Source: Rattus norvegicus (taxonomy: Eukaryota > Chordata > Mammalia > Rodentia > Muridae). Taken from it: a stretch of DNA of 64,000 nt. Location: positions 1-64,000 of the forward strand of contig NW_026947393.1 of NCBI RefSeq assembly GCF_036323735.1, in the 5' to 3' direction. This document shows, piece by piece, positions 13,300-26,409 of the stretch; positions within the stretch are counted from its first letter, which is position 1, and every line of letters begins with the position of its first letter. The notes under the pieces are model-generated. The model had not been told where the DNA came from. It worked only from the letters and a program-made list of their open reading frames with translations, and searched no databases. Made by a program: the position numbers and the translations under genes.

Positions 13300-15050
13300 A
13301 TGAGTTTAATGTTATGAGAAGCAGACCTTGTTTACCTGATATGGTTGCCTTTTCCTTTCTTAGCTTGGGCCGTCACACTTCTGCTATGTTGAATGAGACA
13401 TCTCCATATTCTCTACTCTCACTAACTGCAGTTTGTCATTTGGCCCTCAGGACCTCCTTATACCTGGAGCTGTATTTTTGTTCTTGGAAGTTAGAAAGTT
13501 TGGATTTCCTGACTTTGGAGGCAGGGTTAAAAGTAAATGGGAAGTGAGTGACATACATACCACAACTCTTCTATTTTAGTCCTTCAATGGGGGATATTAG
13601 AGGATGGGATTACTGAGGTGAGCAGAAAGGAAAGGTGCTGCTTTATTTGAAATGTTTTCTTACCTCATTCTGTGTCCCTGTAAAGATCCAGCCTTATCTC
13701 TCAGGCCTGGCCATGTTCCTGTCACTGCTCACCTGCCTATCTCTTGCAGCTCTTAATTCTAATTCCTGCTTCCCACTCTACGTTTCATCTTGACCAGATT
13801 TAGTGCATTTTTCAGTGTTCCTGCTCTGAAACGTACACAAGTTCTTTTACTTTTGTTTTATTTTCAAACTTTCAATGTTTATGTTCTTTTTCGTTTTACC
13901 TCTTTTATGGAAGCCTTAGAGGAGAATCATTCATGGATGTCTCTTTTGATTGGAATGAGAAAATAATGAAAAATCTTTTTTTTTTAAATTACAGGACATT
14001 TTCAGTTTTTCTCTTCCATATATGTGCCATGCTAGTTTTTCTCCCTGTCTTGTCCTTAGTCCTTTCCTCCCCTTGCTACTTGGATACTGCCTCTTAGGAC
14101 TTACTGCAGAACCATAATTGCTGGCATACACAAGCAAGGTGTTGATTCTTCATCACTTTTCTAACCTTTTTCTGCTTCTCTCTTGAGCTGTTTGAATTAA
14201 TTTGGATCACTCTACTCAATAGTACAGTGCTTTAGTGCTTGGGCCATGAAAATATCTGTTATTGTTGCCTTGTCATAGTTTTACAGCTCAGGGTTGGCCT
14301 AGTTACACTTTGGAATCTTAGTCCAAGAAGTTTGAGAACTTTAATAAAACCGTGTCAGGAGCTAAAAATACTTTTAAATGATTTCTTAATACATGACACC
14401 TAGAAAACCCTTTCATAAATCATGGACAAAGCAGTCTGAGATTCTTGTTTCTGTAAAGTACTTGAAAAATATGAAAGGGAGAAAGGCCATGGCTCGCTCA
14501 CACTTGTCTTTAGATGGGGCGCTCAAATATGACTTTAGATTTCCTGCGATTTCTGGTTGGAACATAAACATGTCTTTGGTAGTTTGCATCACCGGATTGC
14601 TTATATTAATTCCTCCTTTTGCTATTGTTTTGGGTTCTGTCTTCATTGTTTCCAATAGGACCATAGCTCCACACTCTGTGTTGATAAAAGGTGGGTCCGG
14701 TCCAGCTGTTATTGTTCTGGCACACAAACCACTTTTTGGGAACAAATGTTCACCATTGTATAGTTGACAGTGGTTTAAATTCTTTCCTTGTCCTCACAAC
14801 ATTCCTCTTCTCATCTTCTTCAATTAATTGTATTGACCTCCCTGTAATACTATTATGTATCTGTGTGTATGGAAGAAAGTTTTTCTTTAAATATTCTGTG
14901 GTTTGTGGGTTTATTCTTCCATCAACTATTCCCAACAGCACATGACCTCAGGCCATTACTGGGAATTATTGTATGCTGGGAACATTGGGGGAGGATAGTG
15001 TGAAATTCATCACTGTCCTTTGTTTCAGAGATTTTTATTTTTTAATAAGT
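13300..15050 (-). pseudogene. Unrecognised block with long overlapping open frames, possible retrocopy
   Basis: Around 14.39-14.95 kb frames are open on both strands: minus 14,413-14,745 (110 residues) and 14,750-14,941 (63 residues), and plus 14,393-14,767 (124 residues). The base composition is more balanced and less repetitive than its surroundings. On the minus strand the two frames are separated by a stop/frame change only a few bases apart, as in a decayed coding sequence, and read as a soluble protein with many charged residues (for example NVVRTRKEFKPLSTIQW). About 1 kb of minus-strand downstream sequence down to 13.3 kb could be its 3' UTR, although there is no clear poly(A) end. The plus frame has a hydrophobic segment around residues 60-90 and is the competing reading. 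I do not recognise either protein. Confidence 0.35.
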
Positions 15051-15690
15051 AACCCATATTATACAAATATCTAACTAACTCTTGTGTTCCCCTTCCTGTA
15101 AGGCTGCTGGTGTAAATAAATTGCATTTTTTCATTGATAAACAATAATAAAATCACATAAAGACAAAAACATACTTAAAGACAGAAAATATTCACAAAGG
15201 AAAATCCATTTAAAATGGAGATAACATATAAACAAAATGAGATCAAAAGATCCATTCAGGAACCATGATATTAAAATGTAATTATCAAACTACAAATTTG
15301 TAAGATGAGATAATAATAATATATATTTAAGAAAAGATGAAAACCATTAAATGCACAGTGTGCCCAAAATGTTCACTCAAAATGTAGAATATATCCAAGA
15401 ATGGAATGGAGCTCTCTCTCTTGCTACTATAGAGGCAAAATGGAAGGATTACTACTAGGCTAAACCCAACCTAGATTTCATAGTGCCAAACTATCAAGAA
15501 AGCTGGTGTTTCAAAAATACCACATTAAGCAAATATTGATAATAAAAACAAATATAAAAATAAGAAAGTATTGAAGACCAGCACTAGTCCATGATAATCT
15601 GATAGGGTGCATGGGATTATTTCAGTATTCTGGTATCTATAGGGACCTGTTTAGTGACAGAGTATATGGTAAGTTTGGAGAAGTTACTTT
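15051..15690. other. AT-rich spacer, nothing recognised
   Basis: About 640 bp of A-rich sequence with no frame of note and no recognisable repeat. It ends where antisense L1 sequence begins. Confidence 0.5.
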
Positions 15691-15694
15691 TAGG

Positions 15695-16510
15695 TGCAAA
15701 AAAAAAGGTATATTCTGTAGTTTAGGATGAAATGTTCTTTAAATATCTGCTAAATCCATTTGGATGATTATTTCTGTTATTTTCACTGTATCAATTTAGT
15801 TTCATTTTCCACAAACGGTCAATTGATGAACTTGGGTATTGAAGTCTCCCACTATTATTGTGTTGGCGCCAATATATGCTTTGAGTCTTAGTGATGTTTC
15901 TTTTGGTGAATTTACGTGCCCTAGCATTTGAAACATAGTTGTTCAGAATTGATAGTTCATCTTAGTATTATTTTTTCTTTGACAATTATTTTGTCCTTCC
16001 TTATCATTTTTGATATCTTTGGTTGAACGTCAATTTTATTAAATGTAAGAAAGGCTATTTCTGTCTTGTTTCTTGGGACCATTTGCTTGGAATTTCTCTC
16101 CAGCCTTTTACCTTGAGATAGTGACTGTCTATATAAGTAAGGTGTGTTTCCTGTATGCAGCAAAATGTTCGGTCCACTTTATTTATCCAATCCCTTAGTT
16201 TATATCTTCTTATTGGAGAACTAAGTCCATTGATGATAAGAGATATTAAATAAAATTTATTGTTCTTTCTTGTTATTTTTATTGTTAGGAATGGAATTAC
16301 GTTTGTGTGGCTATCATCTTTTGGGTTTGTTGAAAGATTAATTCCCAAATTTTTCCTAGGTGTAGTTTCCTTCCTTGTGTTGGAAGTGTCCATCTACTCT
16401 CCTATGTAGAGTTAGATTTGTTCAAAGATGTTTTGTAAGTTTGGCTTTGTCATGGAGTATCTTGGTTTCTCCATCCATGGTAATTGAAAGTTTTACCAGA
16501 TATCCAAGCC
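15695..16510 (-). mobile_element. L1 LINE, ORF2 N-terminal (endonuclease) region, antisense
   Basis: The minus frame 16,055-16,393 (112 residues) contains the start of L1 ORF2: a block reading NGLSSPIRRYKLRDWINK followed by CCIQETHL, the first conserved part of the endonuclease domain. It continues with frameshifts in 15,957-16,163 and further left as antisense sequence to about 15,700. The ORF1-ORF2 junction lies at the right end. Inactive fragment. Confidence 0.85.
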
Positions 16511-17445
16511 TGGAGATCCAGAAATGAATGCAAAAACCTATGGTCACTTTATCTTTGAAAAATGTGCTAAAACCATTTAATGGAAAAAGGACAGAATTTT
16601 CAAGAAACGGTGTTGGATCAACTGGAGGTCAGCATGTAGAAAAATCAATTATTTAAACAAACTCACAGGGTGGGGGAACAAATGATCATCTTGTTAGATG
16701 GTGACAAAGAATGAAAACAATCAATACCTCTTCATGTTAAAAGATTTGGTACATATAATAAATTCAAGGTCCATACATAAACATAGTAAAAACAATATTA
16801 CAAAAAAAGTACCCAACATCAACATAAATGGAGAGAACCTTGAAGCAATTCAACAAATATCTGGGAACAGAAACGGTTGCCCAATCTCCACTTACTTTTT
16901 TAATATAGCATTAGAAATCTTATTCACAGAAATTAGACAACCAAAGGAGATCAAAGGGAATTCAAGAATTGAAAATATCATGATTTGTATATGATATGAT
17001 AGTATATTTTAGTGACCCCAAAAATTCAACCAGAGAACTCTTTCAGCCAAAAACACCTTCAGTAAAGTCCCTGGATATAAAATTAACGCAAACAAATCAT
17101 TACACTTCCTCTACTTCAAGGATAAACAGGTTGAGAAGAAATTAGGGATATGACAACTTTCACATTAGTCACAAATAATAAAAAATACCTCAGTGTCACT
17201 TCAACCAAGCAAGTAAAAGATCTTTATGACAAGTACTTCAAGTCTGTGAAGAAAAAAATTGAAGAAAATCTCAGATGGAAAGATTTTCCATGCTTATGGA
17301 TTGGTAGAGTTAATATTGCAAAAATGGCCAACTTGCCAAAAGCAATCAACATATTCAAGGCAATCGCTATCACAATTCCAACTCACTTCTTCATAGAGTT
17401 AGAAAGAGCAATTTGAAAACTCATTTGAAAAAACAAAAACCCCAT
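16511..17445 (+). mobile_element. L1 LINE, rearranged ORF2 pieces (sense)
   Basis: Two sense ORF2 blocks lie out of their normal order. 16,511-16,665 matches the region downstream of the reverse transcriptase (compare bases 130-250 and 19,370-19,480 of this window). 16,690-17,440 is the reverse-transcriptase domain itself: frame 16,698-16,994 has NGCPISTYFFNIALEILFTE, and 17,150-17,416 carries the following region. Because the downstream block precedes the upstream one, this is either two insertions or a rearranged one. Stops at several places. Confidence 0.8.
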
Positions 17446-17459
17446 GACAGTGAAAACTA

Positions 17460-17640
17460 TCCTCAACAAGAAAAGAACTTCTTTATTTTTTTTCTGCTTG
17501 TAAAATTTATTCACCACAAGGACACCCGTAAAAGAAGAAGCAGGAGCTGATATCTGATCTGTGTTCCTCTTGAAAGCCTTGCTTTGTAACACAGCATAAG
17601 GATATCAAAAGGATGGGAAGGTTTGCTTTTCATTTGTGGA
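17460..17640 (-). pseudogene. 3' end of a small processed retrocopy (candidate)
   Basis: Read on the minus strand, the sequence ends with an AATAAA at about 17,508, then after about 15 bases a run of A (plus-strand T-run near 17,485-17,493). That is the layout of a retroposed mRNA 3' end. The short minus frame 17,383-17,592 runs across it. No parent gene is recognised and I did not find a matching target-site duplication. Confidence 0.3.
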
Positions 17641-17790
17641 ACATTTCGTACATGTAATACAATGTGCTCTGATCAAGTGCACCTACAATCCCTCCTGCTA
17701 CTCCTAGACCTGCCCGCATCTCATCTCCCTTCCAAATTTTTGTAGTCTTTCGCTTAATTTTTTGGGCATATTTCTAACACTGGATCCTTT
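17641..17790. repeat. Old L1-like 3' fragment (low confidence)
   Basis: Sequence between the retrocopy-like block and the next L1 tail. The pyrimidine-rich part (17,690-17,750) resembles old rodent L1 3' UTR in antisense, but it is too short to be sure. Confidence 0.25.
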
Positions 17791-17794
17791 CATT

Positions 17795-19256
17795 TCTTTT
17801 TTTTTTTAAATTAACTTGAGTATTTCTTATTTACATTTTGAGTATTATTCCCTTTCCCGGTTTCCAGGCCAACATACCCCAACCCCTCCACCTCCCCTTC
17901 TTTATGGGTATTCCCCTCCCCATCCTCACCCCATTGCCACACTTCCCCCTACAATCACGTTCACTAGGGTTCAGTCTTAGCAGGAACAAGGACTAACTTC
18001 CCTTTCCACGAGTGATCTTACTAGGATATTCAATGCTACCTATGAGGTCAGAGTTCAGGGTCAGTCCATGCATAGTCTTTAGGTAGTGGGTTAGTCCCTG
18101 GAAGCTCTGGTTGCTTGGCATTGTTGTTCATATGGGGTCTCGAGCTCCTGCAAGTTCTTCCAGTTATTTCTCTGATTCCTTCAACGAGTTTCCTGTTCTC
18201 AGTTCAGTGCTTTGCTGCTGGCATTCACCTCTGTATTTGCTATATTCTGGCTGTGTCTCTCAGCAGATATCTACATCCGGCTCCTGTCCACCTGCACTTC
18301 TTTGCTTCATCCATCTTGTCTAATTGGGTAGCTGTATATGTACGGGACACATGTGGGGCAGGCTCTGAATGGGTGTTCCTACTGTCTCTGTTTTTATGTT
18401 GCCTCTCTCTTCCCTGCCAAGGGTACTCTTATTCCCATTTTAAAGAAGGAGTGAAGCATTCACATTTTGATCATCAGTCTTGAATTTCATGTGTTCTAGG
18501 CCTCTTGGGTAATTCAAGCATTTAGGCTAATAGCAACATATTAATGAGTGCATACCATGTGTGTTTTTTTTTTTTGTGATTGCGTTACATCACTCAGCTT
18601 GATATTTTCCAGTTCCATCAATTTGCCTATGAATTTCATAAAGGCAATGATATTGATAGATGAGTAATATTCCATTGTGTAGATGTACCATATCTTCTGT
18701 ATCCATTCCTCTGTGTAAGGGCATCTGGGTTCTTTCCAGCTTCTGGCTATTATAAATAAGGCTGCTATAAACATAGTGGAGCACGTGTCTTTTTTATATG
18801 TTGGGGGCATCTTTTGGTTATATGCCCAAGAGAGGTATAGCTGTATCCTCAGGCAGTTCAATGTCCAGTTTTCTGAGGCACCTCCAGATTGATTTCCAGA
18901 ATGGTTGTACCAGTCTGCAATCCCACCAACAATGGAGGAGTGTTCCTCTTTCTCCGCATCCTCGCCAGCATCTGCTGTCACCTGAGTTTTTGATCTTAGC
19001 TATTCTCACTGGATGAGGTGAAACCTCAGGGTTGTTTTGATTTGCATTTCCCTTATGACTAAAGATGTTGAACATTTCTTTAGGTGTTTCTCAGCCATTC
19101 GGCATTCCTCAGCTGTGAATTCTTTGTTTAGCTCTGACCCCATTTTTTAATAGGGCTATTTGTCTCAATGCAGTCTAATTTCTTGAGTTCTTTGTATATT
19201 TTGGATATAAGGACTCTATCTTTTGCAGGATTGGTAAAGATCTTTTCCTTCTTTGG
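17795..19256 (-). mobile_element. L1 LINE, 3' UTR and ORF2 C-terminus, antisense
   Basis: Begins with a T-run (17,796-17,808; the poly(A) tail on the minus strand), followed by antisense L1 3' UTR and the end of ORF2. The minus frame 18,541-18,981 (146 residues) is the ORF2 C-terminus, with the characteristic YIYTMEYYSSIN and KLMELENIKLSDVTQSQK. The frame 18,818-19,075 gives the part before it after a frameshift. It stops at about 19,256, where it abuts a sense L1 head-to-head. This is the best preserved L1 end in the window. Confidence 0.95.
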
Positions 19257-21305
19257 GAATCACTATACCTTACCTCAAACTGTGTAACAGAAAAATAATG
19301 ATACAAATTTAATGGTTATGGTACAGAGACAGATACCCAGATCAATGGAATAGAATTGAAGACCCAGAAATGAAGGCACACACCAGGAACTTGGTATTTG
19401 ACAAAGGAACCAAAATCATCCAATGGAAAAAACATAGCATTTTCAACAAATAGTGCTGGTTTGATTGGAAATTAGCATGTAGAAGAAGTGAAATCAATCA
19501 ATTCTTATCACCGCATACAAAGCTCAAGTAAAAGTGGATCAAGGGTCTCCACATAAAACCATATAACCTAACCCTAGTAGAAGAAAAATGGCAAAGAGTC
19601 TTGTACACTTGGGCACTGGGGAAATTTCCTGAATATAAAACCAATGGCTTATGCTCTAAGATAAAAATTTGACAAATGGAACTTCATAAAATTGTAAAGC
19701 TTTTGTAAGGCAAAGGGCACTGTCATTAGCAAAAAGAAGCAACCAACCGATTAAGAAAAGATCTTTATCAATCCTCCAATTGATAGAGGGCTAAATTCAA
19801 TCTATACAAAGACTCAATGAATTATGTTACAGGGAATCAAATAGTCCTATCAAAATTGTGTATAGAGCTAAACAATGAATTCTTAACTGAGGAATATCAA
19901 CATCCTTAGCCATCGGGTAAATGGAAATCAAAAAAAAAATCAAACAAAACAAACAAAACAAAACAAAACAAAACAAAAAAAAAACCCTGAGATTCCACAG
20001 CACACCAATCAGAATGGCTAAGATAAAAACAAATTCAGTAGACAAATGATACTTAAAAGGGTGTGGAGAAAGAGGAACACTCCTCCAATGTTGGTGGGAT
20101 TGCAAGCTGGTATAACCACTCTGAAAATCAATCTGGAATTTTCTAACAAAATTTGTTCTACATGAGGATCCTGCAATACCACTTCTTGGGTATTTACCCA
20201 AAAGATGCTCCAATATATAACAAGGACACATGATGCTATATGAGGAAAGCAACTATATATATATGTATATATATATATGTGTGTGTGTATATATATATAT
20301 ATATCTGCATACATACTCACACATATATTGTATGTATAAACACACACACACACATATATACATATATACATATATTTGCCAGAAGCTGAAAAGAACCCAG
20401 ATGTCCCTCAACAAAGAAATGGATAAAGGAAATGTGGTATATTTACACCCTGTATTCTAAGCTATCAAAAACAATGTTTGCATAAAATTCTTAGGATGGA
20501 ATTAGAAATTATCATTCTGTGTGAGGTAATAACACAAATAATATAAACTAATTGGAAGTGTGTATCAACCCAAAAGTGTGGAATTCATGAGAAAGAATCC
20601 ACAGGTCATATGAAGCCCAAGCTATAAGAAGACCAAAATGTGGATGCTACATTGTTTCTAAGAAGAAGGAACAAAATATTCATGGGAGGATATACAATGA
20701 TAAAGAGTCAAGCAGGGACTGAAGAAAGGGTCAACCAGAGACTGCCCCACGTAGGGATCCATCCACTATGCCGCCACCCAATTCAGACTTCATTGCTGAT
20801 GCCAACAAATCCTTGCTGATAGAAATCAGATATGGATGTCTCCTGAGAGGCTCTGACAGATCCCTACTGATATAAATGAGGATGGTTGCAGCTAACCATT
20901 GGATTAAACATGGGGGTTTCAATGGAAGTTTTAGAGAAAATACTTAATGAGCTGAAGGGATTTGCAAAACCCCAGGAAGAACAACAATATCAACCACCAA
21001 GACCCCACCAGAAATTAGGGGGATTAAACAACCCACTACTGAGTACAGTTTGAGGAACCAATGATTCCAGCCACATGTGTGGCAGAGAAATGCACTGTCC
21101 AGCATGATTGGAATTAAAATCCTTTAATCCAGTGAAGACTTGTTTCCCCAGTGTAGGGTAATGCCAGGGCATTGAGGTTGAAGTGAGTTGGTGGAAATGG
21201 GAACATCTTCAAAGAAGCTGGAAGGGGGGTTTATGGGAGAGGGAGGAAAGGAGATACCATTTGAACTGAAAATACATAAAATATTCAGGAAAATTATTAA
21301 ATAAA
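19257..21305 (+). mobile_element. L1 LINE, ORF2 3' part and 3' UTR (sense)
   Basis: Starts abruptly with the ORF2 stretch also seen at the left edge of the window (ATCACTATACCTTACCTCAA), runs through the ORF2 C-terminal region with many stops, and ends with 3' UTR and an A-rich tail near 21,270-21,305. It contains an (AAAAC)n-type stretch at 19,928-19,985 and a TA/CA microsatellite at 20,250-20,375. Confidence 0.9.
20250..20375. repeat. (TA)n/(TG)n/(CA)n microsatellite within L1
   Basis: Alternating TA tracts, a short TG run and a CA run interrupt ORF2 of the sense L1. Frames read through it on both strands are repeat artefacts. Confidence 0.9.
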
Positions 21306-23245
21306 AATGACATTATGTCTCCTTAAATTAATAGTAAAATATCATTCCCCTTTTCTGATATTGGCTCAAATATTAGAGTTTGGCATTAATTTCATTTGCT
21401 CTCTTTTGCTGTCTATAATCAATATGTCCCTTTTTGTTATGACTTATTTAAACAAAACTGTATTTTACAATTTAAAGAAATATAGAATGAAAAAAAATAC
21501 TGACATCATTTGTGATTCAAAGACAGTAACAATTTTACTATATTTCCCTTTACTAAAAGTTAGACATTTCCTTGAAGAAACTCAGATGGATAATATCTAA
21601 ATTAGTTTATAGGAATGGTACATCAAGTAATTTTTGTTAATAGCGTCAGTCAGGAAATGATTCTAATATTTATGCATTATGGTAGTTGATTATGGAAGAC
21701 ACTGAATGTTCTTAGATTTTGTAATAATGTATATAAATCATTAATTCTTAATGTTTGTTTACAGAAGGAAGTTATCAACAAATACATATAGATATGTATA
21801 ATGTGGCACACGTTTCTAATATAAATAGAGCATATTAAATATATAATTTATGAAATAAAGGTGAGAAAAATAAGATCTATCATTGATTCTACCTACAGTT
21901 GGAGTTAATATATGATTCAGGGATCCATATATTTCTTTCTAGACATCTAATGAGATAAAATTAGTGTGGAAAAAGCTAAAACTGCAATTAGCATGTTTGA
22001 TCTAGTATACATATTTAAAAATTGCTTTTGAAAAAATACTCAGAAAATATTTTCAAGGTTATATATACGGCATATACAAAAATTCACTGTGTCTATAAAT
22101 TATCAATATCACTCAAGCTACTTTCTCTGGTCTTATTATATTTGAATTATAAAATATACATGTATATGTATGTATGTATACTCACACAGGCACACTCACA
22201 CACACAAACACCCACACAACAATACTTCTAAAAATTTGAAACAAATTAGTAAAAAATAGTCTTTCAGAGAAAAGTAATGAAAAAGGATGAACTAAATTCC
22301 AGTACTCCCAAAAGTGTACATTCTAGCATATAAAAATTTGCCTTATAATTTTTAGAAAAATACGTATGTGGCCAATATATGTAATCAGATCCCATTTGGA
22401 CTTATTACTCAGAGTTAAAGTAGATATTGAAATTGAGTGGGAATAATATTAAATAACAAGATTTAGCTATACTTTTTCAATTATACAAAAAAATCCGAGA
22501 AATAGTTAAATGACACAACATGTAAAATTGCTTTCTATTAAGCATTGATATCTAAGTGTTAGTCTTCATAGTCTATATAATAGAGAGAACTAAAACTCAC
22601 AAATTGTGTCCTGGCTTAAATACAATTTTCTTGGCTTCTGAATATACACAGAACCAATCAATACAATGAAAATGGATAGATGTTGTGTTACAAAAAGTAA
22701 ATGACCTTTTGTTTATTTATTCTGTATGAATTTATATTTGTAGCATTTCTTCCCATGTTTCTGTTGGATATTTTATAAATCCTTACTTTGGTGTGCTTGG
22801 TGATTAAATTTATCTGAACATGGCTGAATATGTCAATATAGTAGAATTGGATTCTTGGGGCAGAGAATACCTTTGCGTTAAACCTGGTTAAAATGAAATG
22901 GTGGTCACAGTGTGCACAACCAAATAGAAGGTAAGAAACTGTGGCTTCGGGTACCCATTTCTTTATGAGATTTCACTTTGTAGTGTTGGAAGAATTGTTC
23001 CGTGATATCAAGAGATCGTGCAGTAAACAGTCCTTTTCTTTATTCCTGTTATGAAAGCAAAATTTGTTGTTTTCAGTTCCTTCATAGAGCTTGCTAGGTG
23101 ACTACATCAATCAGGAATTTGGGAAGAGGGACTTAGATATGCAAAATATATTTTTGGTATTGGAGTTTTTCTAGGTACTTTAGGGAACTAACTTCATAAG
23201 ATTTGGAATATAATCAGACAAGAGCATGTTAAAGATGTAGACAAG
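21306..23245. other. AT-rich DNA, nothing recognised except a small CA-rich stretch
   Basis: Very AT-rich, with short frames only. A CA-rich stretch lies at 22,180-22,222. The plus frame 21,307-21,600 (97 residues) is hydrophobic and Leu/Ile-rich because of base composition and shows no domain. Confidence 0.55.
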
Positions 23246-23248
23246 AAC

Positions 23249-23413
23249 GGGGTGTGGTGGCACAGGCCTTTATTCTTAGCACTGGGGAGCAGAAGCAGGC
23301 AGAACTCTAAGTTCAAGGCCAGATTGGTCTACAGAGAGAGAAAGAGAGAAAAGGTGAGAGGGAGAGTGAGTTCTGGTACTGCCAGGGATATAAAAGAAAC
23401 AGTGTCACAAAAA
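23249..23413 (+). mobile_element. B1 SINE
   Basis: Matches the rodent B1 (7SL-derived) layout: GGGGTGTGGTGGCACAGGCC at the start, then a diverged TTTATTCTTAGCACTGGGGAG, TTCAAGGCCAGATTGGTCTA, and a tail at about 23,402-23,413. It is interrupted by a GA-rich expansion near 23,334-23,370, which makes it longer than a normal B1. Confidence 0.9.
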
Positions 23414-24495
23414 TGTTCAAGAATAAGTGCTGAATTATACAGAGAAAAATTCTCATTTTATTTTAGTAAGATGTTAATAATTTTTTCTTGATTCTAATGA
23501 AATCTCTTAGCTATAAAATAATGTGAGGCACCAAAAATGTAAGAAAAGATGTTATACATCACTATTCCCCTTACACTATAAGTTGAATTATTATTAAATA
23601 AACCTATGTAAATACACTTTGAAGGCTTTTCTGTGATTAGCTAAAGGGCTTTTACATTGTGAATTAAGAATGTTGGATTTCAGGCCAATATTGAATTGTC
23701 ATCACTAAGGTGTAGAAGCATATTAAGCATACAAAATCATATATAAAATTTTGCACAATAAAGAATGAGAAACTTTAATTGGTTTTCCTCTAATGTCAAC
23801 ACCTTCTTTTTGTTGGAGTGAAGATTGGATGATTTGAACTAATTTTATGAGAAATACAACCTGCTTTCAGAAGATAAGTAACAGAGAAAGATGAGGAAAA
23901 ACATATGCTAAGGAACAATGAACTGGGATAGAGTATTCTATGTAATACATAGAACAATAAATTTGAACCATCTGTTATTGGTAAGGTGGGGACTTCATTA
24001 CGCATATCTATGTACTTAAAAATGTTTTCTTTTCCTTCTTAAGTTTGTATGGTTGCTCTGAAAACTATGGGTTTTGTGTTAAGATCTTTGCATATTTAAT
24101 GATAGTTTTGAAATATTAGTGTTATAATCAAAAGCCGTGCTTTGTACATACTTTTTAAGCAACAAAAAAGAGAAGTGTCTGCTTGGGTACTATGAAGAAA
24201 GTTACTATGTTAAACATGAATTAATTTTTCTGACATATACCTTCTCTTCATCTACCATGCTTGTTGATGGAACCTTAGCACATAGGAATGAATAGTAACC
24301 ATCTTAGTATAGTTTCAGGATTTTATTGTTTCTTGTTTGCCATGTGCCTTTCTATTAAAAGGCTCTCTTTTCTAAGTCTCTGAATTTAATTGGAGAGGTT
24401 TTCAATAACTTCTAGTCCGTTTTTAATTCATATAACCGGTCTTTGGTGTTGTTATTGAATTTTATGACAGTAACTTCTTAATGTTATTTTGAAGG

Positions 24496-24552
<57 letters not shown>

Positions 24553-25345
24553 CAAAACATTTTATAAAAATATTAAATTTTTAGTGTAAGTAACACTTAG
24601 TGATGGACAATTTTATAAGCATTCTCTAAAGTATTGAATATTCTACAATTTTAATTTTTATTAAAACATTATAAATACCACATCCTTTATTAACCTTAAT
24701 GTACACTGATCTAGTTAACATAACCACAAATTTTTATCTTTGAAATTTTTTTCTTAGTTTGTCAGTAATTAATCTTGACTTCTCTATCTGAGCTTTCTCA
24801 TCATTATTCACAAAAAATCTATTGTTGTTTTATTGAGAATAGTAAGGAATGTTCATTGATATGTAGATACATAAGAATATGACAATATACGAAATGGCAT
24901 TTCATTAAGCCCTAGGAAAACTAAACTATCATGGTTTCAGGAAAATAAATGTAACTAGAAAATATACCGAGTAAGGTAGCAAAGACTCAGAAAGGCAAAT
25001 ACCATGTGTTCTTTCTCATATAGATCATAGAATCTCCTTCTAATATACTTGTATATGTGAAGCTGTGGATGGCTTGAGTTTATTTAACTGATATAGGTCG
25101 CAGACATTAGAAAGTTGGGTTTTATACAGTGTGCTATGGAAGATATTGAACATGTGGGATATGGATGTAGATGTAAGAATAATGAAGAGAGACTAGTATA
25201 AGTGGTGAGGGACATAGGACAGGAAGGAACAAAGAACTGAAAAATCAAGGATGAGGTTGAATGCCAACAAGAATAAAATAAGACAACCTGTTACTTTATA
25301 GGTTAGGTTAAAATAAATATTAAAATTTAAAACTAATACCATTAT
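23414..25345. other. AT-rich DNA with (TA)n tract; possible old L1 remnant at 24.8-25.3 kb
   Basis: No coding potential is seen. A (TA)n run occupies about 24,494-24,549. The part at 24,960-25,260 (containing AAATACCATGTGTTCTTTCTCATAT) resembles the end of an old L1 ORF2/3' UTR in sense orientation, but only weakly. Confidence 0.4.
24494..24549. repeat. (TA)n microsatellite
   Basis: About 27 uninterrupted TA repeats. Confidence 0.97.
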
Positions 25346-26339
25346 GTTTTCCAGTATGTCACAGGAGACACTATTGGAAAGGCACCCTCAAATCTTGTCC
25401 GTGGGAAAGTTCAGTGAGTCTTGGGTAGGGAATGAGTGGGTTCTCTGAATAAATAGCCTTGATCTGAGCCTTCCTCACATTGGAATCATGAGCTGCGATC
25501 TTCTCAGAATCATCTGGACTTCCCTGCTTGATATGGTTCTTGTAAGTAAGAGAGTTTATATAATCAATTTATTCATTACAAATGCCAGTTGTTGGGAAGG
25601 GCACAGTTGTTCTTCTCAGAGCTTGTGGCTTTTACTCTTTTTGCCCTGAAGAAAAGGTCCAAAGAAACAAAGGAAAGACAAGTATTATCTCCTCAGCTCA
25701 GTGTAAATGCCTCCGTGCTTTGTTTATGACACTGATTTCTGAAAGAGAAGAGCTTCTAGTTAAGACATCATCATCTCAGTCTTTCCACTAGTATTACTCT
25801 GAATACCATTCCCTGACAGTGACTCTTTAGATTTCTGACTCAATAGGTTTGATTAGCTGGCAGATTTCTTTTCTTTTTTTCATTTTTTTAATTTCTTATA
25901 AAATTATATTTCTTTTTTAATTGGATATTTCTACATTTGCATTTCAAATGTTATTTCCTTTCCCAGTTTCTTTTCCATAATTGCCCTATCCAATTCTGCT
26001 CCCCTTCTTCTATAACCCACCTTACTGCTCCCTGACATTGCCTTGAACTTGGAGTCAAACCCAATGGCTTCTCCTTCCATTGGTGACCCCAAGACCATCC
26101 TTTGTCACATATGCAGTTGGAGCCATAGTTCTGTCCATGTACAGTCTTTGAATATTGGTTTAGTACCAGAAATCTCTGTTTTTTTTTTTTTGATTTTTTT
26201 TTGCATTGTTGTTATTATGGTGTTGAAAGTACCTTTAGCTCTTCTAATCCTTTCTCAAATCCTACCAACAAGATGTCCATTTTCAGTTCACTGGCAGCAT
26301 AGACTCCTTAGCTTCATCACTCTTATCTACATTTGATTT

Positions 26340-26340
<1 letters not shown>

Positions 26341-26409
<69 letters not shown>

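Noticed and set aside
18115..18483. 122-codon plus frame
   Set aside because: Antisense of the L1 3' UTR.
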